In this document: one piece after another, positions 52,682 through 61,600 of the stretch
Layout of the letters: the number at the start of each line of letters is the position of its first letter
Position numbering within the stretch: the stretch's first letter is position 1
From: Diphasiastrum complanatum
Lineage: Eukaryota; Streptophyta; Lycopodiopsida; Lycopodiales; Lycopodiaceae
Assembly (NCBI GenBank): GCA_029204225.1
Contig: CM055101.1
Location: 62,932,171-62,996,170 of the forward strand
DNA: 64,000 bases
Direction: 5' to 3'
Position numbers and translations under genes: made by a program
Notes under the pieces: generated by a model
What the model was told of the DNA's origin: nothing
The model's input: only the letters and a program-made list of their open reading frames with translations
The model's database searches: none

Positions 52682-55600
52682 GGACAGAGAATTCAGACAA
52701 CTAATGTTTACCCATCACGTAGGTGTTTTAAAAATGCAAGAGAAAGAGAGAACCTTCTAAGAGTTGAAGCTCACTGACACCAATGGCAAGAATGACTCTA
52801 AAATCCAGATGATGAAACTCCATGTTGGACTTCATTGACAAAAAAAATTTGACATAATAGAATCTGACCTCATCGTTCAATGCAATGAAGATAGCTCTCA
52901 AGCTGTCCGCTTGTGCCAAAAATTCATAGAAACTCCCATATGAATGGAGAGACACAAATACTGCTTTCCGCACATTCGCGTCTGCATCTGCTACTGCTGT
53001 CACTAAAAGTTTCTCCAGAATCTGAAAGAAATCCATTGTTTTCATCCCATTTAATATCACAAATTTCCAAAAAAATTGCATAACTGTCAAAAATTATAAC
53101 TGTAGACAAACAATCCATAAGGACTTTGCAAATTGCTATGCTGATTTATTCTGATATATCCACTGCTCTGTTAATTTAAGCATGAGTCATTACTAAATAC
53201 TGCATGTTCATCAGATTTTCATGAAAAATACAGGCCTAGTTCAAAGCTTGCAGAAGCTGCCCAGTTCTGGAATGCATCCTCCTAGAAATGCATTTTTCCT
53301 ATGAAAGTTAGTACACAGCGGCAAAACGAGGTGATAACTTAAGTGACGAGTAGAAACGAGGGAAATCCAGATGGAGTTTTAGGCAAAACTTTAGAGCATG
53401 CTGTAGTTAACGGCATTCAGGCACAGCACTTGGTCTTTGGCATTGTGTTCATTATTATTTGCTAGTATACCATATCATCAGGCCCCTTGGGCCTTATAAG
53501 CAATAGGATAGGGACGCATAGTCTTATCAGTAGTGATTTGGCGTTTGAATAAGCTCTGTAAGTTTTATCAGGCTCAAATTCTGTAGAAACATTGATTATT
53601 TCTGCAAATTTTTTAATAGGTCCTCGTTATAAGAATGGATTCTAAGCGGATTCTAGAAATTTTTAATCTTTTAGATAAAAGTGTTATTAAATCTGATATG
53701 ATATAAATGAAGAGGGCCTGGTCCTTTTCAAGGACCGTATTTTTACTATTACCTTACCTTTTAAATTCTTCCCAGTATCATGCTGCACAACATATTAAGA
53801 TATTAACATACAATCTCGGTAGCATCATCCTTGGACTCCAAGGTGTTCTTCATGTAGTAGCAGCTCTTCTCACATGCTTTTCCAAGCTCATCAACAGTCG
53901 GTACACCTGTAATGTATCAGCAGTTCATATGAAGCCAGTATGAAATCCTTTTACAGCTTCAGTACTTTCTCTACTTCATCTTCACTCCATAGCTGTTATT
54001 CACATTGTTAGAGATTCCATTAAGGCTCCGGTATGTCTTCTCTTGGATATCCTATTTTCATTGATGATTGTAAATTTGAGTATGGCTCTTACCACATTCA
54101 TTGGCACCAACAACATTCCTGCACAATATGTCTTTACAGATCCATATAGCTTACAATTGCCCTTGAGGAATATTGAAATCCTGAAAACGAAGAAGGTACT
54201 ATGGCTGTACTTTAGCTACTATCTGAATGACAATGTGATAGGGTTGTCATTTGATGTTGGATACCTTTGCTTCGAAGATAAGCACTGAACGTAGTCTTAA
54301 TACATTCCCCTCCTCGATCGGTGCATAGGATCTTCAAAGTGTGCCCAAATTGATTTTCTATCATTGCTAGAAAATCCTTAAAGTCTTCAGATTTTGCTTC
54401 ATAGGATAAATCCAAGTAAATCTAGAAAGGTCATCAATAAAAGTAACAAAGTACTTACACCTTCCAATGGATTCGGACCACCAGAGATGGCTGCTCTTAA
54501 CAACACCATTATGGCATTACAAAACTTAGTTCTAAATGCTTAAGGCCGAGAGTGAAGGGAAGGAGGCTGGGGGTGTCAGGGACTGATAGCTCTGACGGAA
54601 GAGCTCCAAACCAACAATCTGCACCACCTTACAATATATCTGCTGTGAGAGACTGTTAGCACCCGAGGGTGTTGCAGGACTGACAGTCGTGAGCTGCTGT
54701 CGGCCTTTACACCAAAATCTCAGCACTTATTGTCAATCATCTTCTGCCTAACCAGTGTTGCTGGTCAAGAGAGGAGAGATGGAACCTATAAAACGTGCAT
54801 TGGCAGTGAGGATCTAAGCAAAGCAACTATAAAAATAGATTCCAGTCCCCAAAGTTGATGATCTGTCAAGCATGATTCTTCTCAACAATCAACTTCAAGG
54901 TTTGGTCATCACCAAATCAGAATCAAGAAGAGTAAAAAGCACAAGACCACGTTCACAAACAACAGTGGGTTGTATGAGTTCTGTACACCAGCCTCACTAC
55001 TGTACCTGCAAAATGTTCAACATTTGATAAGACAAATCTACAGCCTCATCCTTTCAAGTTTGTATTTGTCTTCTTTGAAAACGTTCTCAGAAATGGTGAA
55101 TCGTGCTAAACTGTCAAAATGCATGTTTATAACTTAAAAATTCTCGAACAGAGGCCATATCATTAGCTAAAATATGATCACGAACAAAGTGAAGGCAATT
55201 AAAGAATGGCCTACACCTAAAGACGACTCTACAAAACTAATTGGTCTCATTTTCAAAAAGAGCAGCAGTGTTCAGAGATGTTTTGTGCAAGACATGAAAA
55301 GGAAATGCTAGCAAATATCCATGCAATCAAGAAGAGGCATCGATACCTTTACAGAAGCTGTTTTAAAGTGAGGACAGATCATCAAACACTGAAACACTTC
55401 CAAACACAGATCACTATTTCCGCAAAGCAAAGATGATGAGTTTGAGAAGGACTACTATGTTGTTATCAGCTACAAGAGAGGCAAAGATGATATGGTTGCT
55501 AATACCCTATCTTGAATTTGGAGCCAACCAGCAGTTTATCTCAGAAATTCATCAAGATTGGATCTCTAAAATACAAGGAGGATATATGCAGGATTCAAAG

Positions 55601-58600
55601 GTTGCACTATTCAAATCTCCATTGGATTCTTCACAAAAAGCAAACCTCAAATTCAAGCTCAAAAGTGGGCCTAATGTGGAATAGAGATGGTACAATCTAC
55701 CTTAGGAAGTTAGTCTGTAGGTAAGTGCCTTCTACTCCAATGGAATTCTTTTCAAAAGGCCTCTTGGAAGATGTCTTTTGAGTATATTTAGCAATGTGGA
55801 TCTTGTCAGAACAACAAAAGGTAAGTAACTCAATGCCTTATGGGCTATCACAGCCTTTACCCATCCCCCAGGGTAAATGGAACCATATAGCCATTGATTT
55901 CACCACATGATTGTTAACTACAGCTAAGGTTTGAAATAGCAGCTTATTGGAGGTGGATAGTCCGGTCTGTCACTTTAGTCCAGCAAACACCACCTTACCG
56001 CTTCTCAAGTTGCAAATCAACTCATAAAACATGCCTGCAAGGTACATGGACTGCCTCAAGGAATAGCCACTGACATGCATGTCACATCCATGAGCAAAAA
56101 TTGTTATCCTCACTAGAAACTAGTGTTACATTCAAACATTTGAAGCATTCGCCTAGAGAAAACATAGCCTGAGGGAGGGAGGGAGAGAGAACAGGGCTCA
56201 GGCAGCAACCGTTTGTCTTTGGTTAGAGCCAAATTTGGCCGCAAAAGTCATATCGGGTCCCTTTGAGCCCTTTTTGGGGCCCCAAAAGAAAAAACTTCAA
56301 ATGCTTTGCAATTAAAAAGTATTCAAATGCATATGAAGGAAACACTATTAGGAACCAAGCTAACACCTAGCACTGTCTTCCATCCACAAGCAGAGAGTTA
56401 AATCGGAAAGGACAAAAAGGTGGCTCAAAGAATATTTGAGGCACTTCTGTTTTGACACATAAAACCACTGGGATGGATGGTTATGTTTCACCAAACAGCA
56501 TTGTAATACAACTCATCATTTATCCAGAGACATAAGTCCTTATAAAATAATCTATGGCCTATTACACATACTATTAGGCGTGGTCGTCGAGCTAAGCCGC
56601 TAAAGTCTGTCGAACCCAATTAAGATGGGCTGAGTCGAGACTTGTCCAGCCTTGACAAGGAGATTATCACGTTGAAATGCTCAGACTCAATATAGGTTAC
56701 TCCCTTCAGACAACACTAGTGAACAAATTGTTGCTTTCAAGAAAACGTGCAAATAGCGGTGGACATGTAAGAGTCCCGAACTCATCTATTACCCAAAAGT
56801 ACAAAATAAGGGCAGTCAAAAAACAAAAAACCACTCTATGACTGTGACAGATAAGATTTCTAGAATGCAAGCTTAAAGAAGAGAGTAGGATTAGAATCTA
56901 TATAAATGCTCTACAATATACATACTTTGGATCTTTTGATGATAATGCCTTTCTTGAATTCAATGCATCTATTCATGAGTGTGGACATTTAGAAGTCTAC
57001 ATGAAGGGGACTCACTTTCTTTTAGGATAAATCACATCTCAAGTTAGAGCTGTTTAGCACCTGAAAGGGTACAAAATCAAAGAGAGTTATAATTGACGAA
57101 TCGCATTCACTTGGACTACTTGATTAAGTGAAAGAAGTCCTCCAAAAGCAGATGGTTCCTAGAGAGCTTGAAGAGCCTATTTCCGTTACTTTAAGAGCCT
57201 ATTTCAGTTACTTCATTCCGAGGGAAAGAAATCTATTGAGGAGGACAAGTACATTATACCCTTGGCTACCTAGAGTCAGCCTCAAGCTAACTATGATTAG
57301 TTGCAACTTCTAAGAGCTAGCAAGAGTTAGTAAATCTATGACCTTGAGTAAGAACTCCTGAAAGGTTAGTCTACGATTGCAATTTAGGAATTGGTAACTA
57401 TTATAGGACAGCTTAAGAGGACATGGATGGGGGAGTAAGCAATCCCATTAGCACCTATTGTCGAGGAGTTGCAATTCTTTGGAGAGGGATTCGTGTGTAT
57501 GACATTCGCGTCCTATCGGATCTCGAGAATTTGAATTAAAAGGTATTTTGATGTGCACGATGCACGATTATCCTAGATTGGGTGAGTGTAGCAGTTTTTC
57601 TACTTCCGGATACCATGCTTGTAATGTATGTGGAAGTAATCTCCTTGCACGATATGCAAAACATCTTAGGAAAGTCATATATTCGCCCTCCACCGGAAAG
57701 ATTAACGAGTAAAGATTGCTTGGGAAATGGAACAATGCAACGGAGAATTCCACTTCGACAGAGGGTATGAAAAGGTTATCCATATTTTATACTCTCATAT
57801 TGAACGACATTAAAAATAACTCATTTATTGGATCCAATGCACATTTTCAAAAATGTGGGAAAGTCACTATGAAGACACTTCAATCAATCAAAAGGTTTGT
57901 CGTACGTGCACCATGGATTTTGTCGAAGGAAGAGAGTACTAATATAAAGGCAGTTATTCGACAAATGCGATTTCCCACTGGATATGTACGGTCTATAAGA
58001 GGGGCATTTACTGCAGACGGCAAATTATCCGGATTAAAGTCTCACGATTGGCAGAAGATAATACATGTATATGTATTTGATGTGTTCCATTAGTGATGCA
58101 TATATCATTCATGGACATCCAAATTCACCTATTAATTCACCTTATTGTTGAGGTGGAGCTAGCGGGCCCTGTGAGATATATGTTTTTTTTGAAGCGCTTT
58201 ATGAAAGTCCTAAAAGATTTTATTCGCCAAAAAGCGCGTGTAGAAGGTAGTATGGTAGAAGGTTGGATGGCACAAGAGTCTTTATTTTACATAACAGAGT
58301 ACCTGACACAATTAAATCCAGGGGCTCCAAGACTGTGGCGTGATAGTGATGAGGAGAGCAACAAACAAGAGAGCATTCCACAAGGAAGAGGAACGCGTGC
58401 GAGATTTTCTGAGTGTATGAGAGACAAGGTTTGCACGTTCATGTTATATAACACAAAAGAATTATCATCTTGGATTGATTTATACGAAAATTCTAAAGAT
58501 CAACGGAATATTGATAGAACACGGTGGCGTCGATCACATAGGGGCCAAGCTTTTCCATCTGAATCGGAGAAGCTCTTAGATCAATGCAACATTTCTCGGC

Positions 58601-61600
58601 TATATGAAGCCACGAATGATGCTTGTGCAAGTGGAAAACAAATATCAAATTCGGACTGGGATCTTGCGCACGGTTGTAGCTGGCATGTTTGTCTCTAAAC
58701 TCTCATTATTTATTATATATATAATAATTGCTTTGTTATTGTAACACATTATTTCGAAATATTATTGGCCTTGCCTTACAGGCAGGGTCGTTTTGGAGGG
58801 ATATATCTCTACGCGCTGGCTCTGTCCATGCTAGGTGGGTGGATTGTCTCGTGCCTTCCTGCATGCATTCTGTCGCGTGGAGTTTTGCATGCATTCTCTA
58901 CTCTGCCTAGAATCATCGATGGTTATGCAAGACTGTCTTTCCAAAGTGCAGTTTGCCACATTCTCTACCTCTTTTTCTAAGCCATCAGTGCTTTTTGGAG
59001 CTTAGGCAATTTCCCATTTCACATTTAAATTTGTTCTGTCCCAATTTCAAGGCTACCATCAACTGAGTCAAACCCACTTCTTCACAGCCATTAAAGAAAA
59101 TTAAGCATACACATCCAGGACATGTCAAATTTATGGCATGAGCTTATTCCTAGCATTGGAAAGTAAAGCACTGTGTCAATGTCAATAGTCATTTGTTCAC
59201 ATAAGAGCATTGGGGGAAAAGGTAGACACATTTTCCTATTTTCAAGCCCAATAATAGCACCAATATTAGTAATTAGCTTAACATATAAAGTAGTTGTCCA
59301 TAACAATTAACCTCTAACTAGCTTTGCATGGATGGACACAATATTTCCTTTGTTCTTGAGTAGAAAAATGATCCTTGATGAGGCAGATTGTGGAGCTAGG
59401 GATTTCTTGTTCAAGAATGGTTGCAACTAAATATTTGATTGCATGTCTAGAAGTGACATCTAGAAATAATGAGTTATGTAAATCCAGCGGTGCGGGTATG
59501 CGTCTGTTTATACATGAGTGAAGAATGTCTATCATATGTTCTCCTGTTCTGTGATAAGTTTCATGTCTTTTTTGGCAAATTAAGCAACCAAATACTAACC
59601 TCTTCAATAAGATATCGTCGCTTTTTTAATCCAGTAATGCGGCCACTTCTGGTGGTGGAAAGTCGAGAAGCAGCAGTGCTACTAAGTGCAACATGAGAAG
59701 AATGTTCTACAAGCCTGCAACAGCATACAGCAGCAACTCCACGAATAATGGCATCTTCATCCTCTAGATAAGAGACGACTGCCTCCCGTGTGAAGTCTAA
59801 TAGCTCATGGCCCTGCATTGAAGTGAAAGTCCAACATTATTTACAACGCTAACGGTTAGCCAGAAATTCAGATGCATCTACAAGACAAAATCAATCACGT
59901 AAAAATACCCCATCAACGAAATCCTCTGTTCGACAGGAGTAAGAGAAAAAAATACCCTATTATTGAATTTAGGTAGCATTCTTGCTTAAAACCAACTTGT
60001 CGGACTCGAGAGTCAAACCTTTAAATCAAATGTGGTCAGTGTTCTGAGAGCAAGCTGGACAAGGGAGGTTCCATTTGTATCTGAAACCGGTTGCGGAGTG
60101 CTGCTTGGTGGAGACCGGACTAGAGGTCCACCTTTTCTCACAGTCCAATATGGAGCTTTACATAAAACAAAAGAGATGGTATCTAACAAACGCTCCTGTA
60201 TCATAGGCAGCAAGGATGGAAGGCTGGCAAAACAGTTTGCTTCCATCAGAAAATGAAGAGTATCTTGAAGCAGTGACTCAACAGCAGCTAACGTTCATAG
60301 ATTGGAAAGAAATAGCATAAACGATTGCACAAAATCCACTGACACTTGACAGATAACTGGGGTGAAAGCAGTAATTGCACCTAGAAGCTATCTGGTTCAA
60401 AGCCTCAACAAGCGTGGATGTCAAACCAGCACAAAACATAGCATCAAGCATACTGCGTATGTGCTCCTCCATGTCTGGGCCTAAAGCCTCAGCCAAACTT
60501 CCCACACATGCAAGAGCCTCGGTTGAAGCCCCCCTGCCCCTCCGAGGTGCAATCTGCAAAAAATTGTATCAGAAAAGGCAAACCACTACATATACATTAA
60601 ATTTTTGAGAGTGAGCAAACTATTGATCTCCATGAACTATCAAAAGAAGGGGCAAAAAGAGGAGCTTTGTCAGCAAAGCACTGTGACTTTCAAGGCAAGC
60701 TGGAGCGGCAGATGAAGTCTTACTGCATCACGTAAAAGGCCAGTTATCGTTGGCAGATAAGGCTTAAGCTCTTGACCCACAGCTCCTGCCATTTCACCCA
60801 ATGCAATAAAACCACTAGCACGCTCACCTGGGTTACGCATGACAGTTAAAAGATGATCCATGCATATCTGTCACCCACATACAAGTACAGTAAGTACAAA
60901 GACAGTAAATGTGGTAACCAAAGGAAAATATGCAAGTGATGTATTCCTATTTTCCAAGTTTGTTCTAAAAGTACAGATATTCAACTAAACTTGACAACAG
61001 AACATACTTTCAGATATGAAGTTAGGAACCGATCTCGCAGAAAATGAGCAATTCGAGGCAATAAGGCAGTAATGCTCCGGCGCACAAGGCGATCTCGATG
61101 ATCTCTGAATTTGAACACAATGTCTGATACTTCTCTATATCGAGACATCATAAACTCACCTGTGTTTCTGCTTCCAGACAGTGAGGCCCAATCTTGTTAG
61201 AGCATCTTTTCATGACTAGTCTGAGCAAGTCAAAAATTTAGAATATATAAAACATCAAATGTATATCAATAATTTTTTTTTCAAAAAACATGCCAAGCGG
61301 AGTTTCCAAAAAGAGAAAAAAACATCTCACCTTAATAGCTCTCCAACAGCCAGCAAAGAACCGTGAATGCTGTCAACAGTGGCATTTTTAGCAAGACCAT
61401 CTTGTGTTGATTCAAACATACGATAGTACCTGCATAACTCAGGCAAGGACTCAGTAGAGTTATTCAAGAGAGGTTCACAGTTACGAGGTGAAACCCTCAT
61501 AAATTGTAGCCAAGCATTGCCAAGGAGACTGCCATTCCAAAATCTAGATTCTTTTCTGCAAAGAAGGAATCAAAAGAAAAAAGAGTATGATACCATCTGA

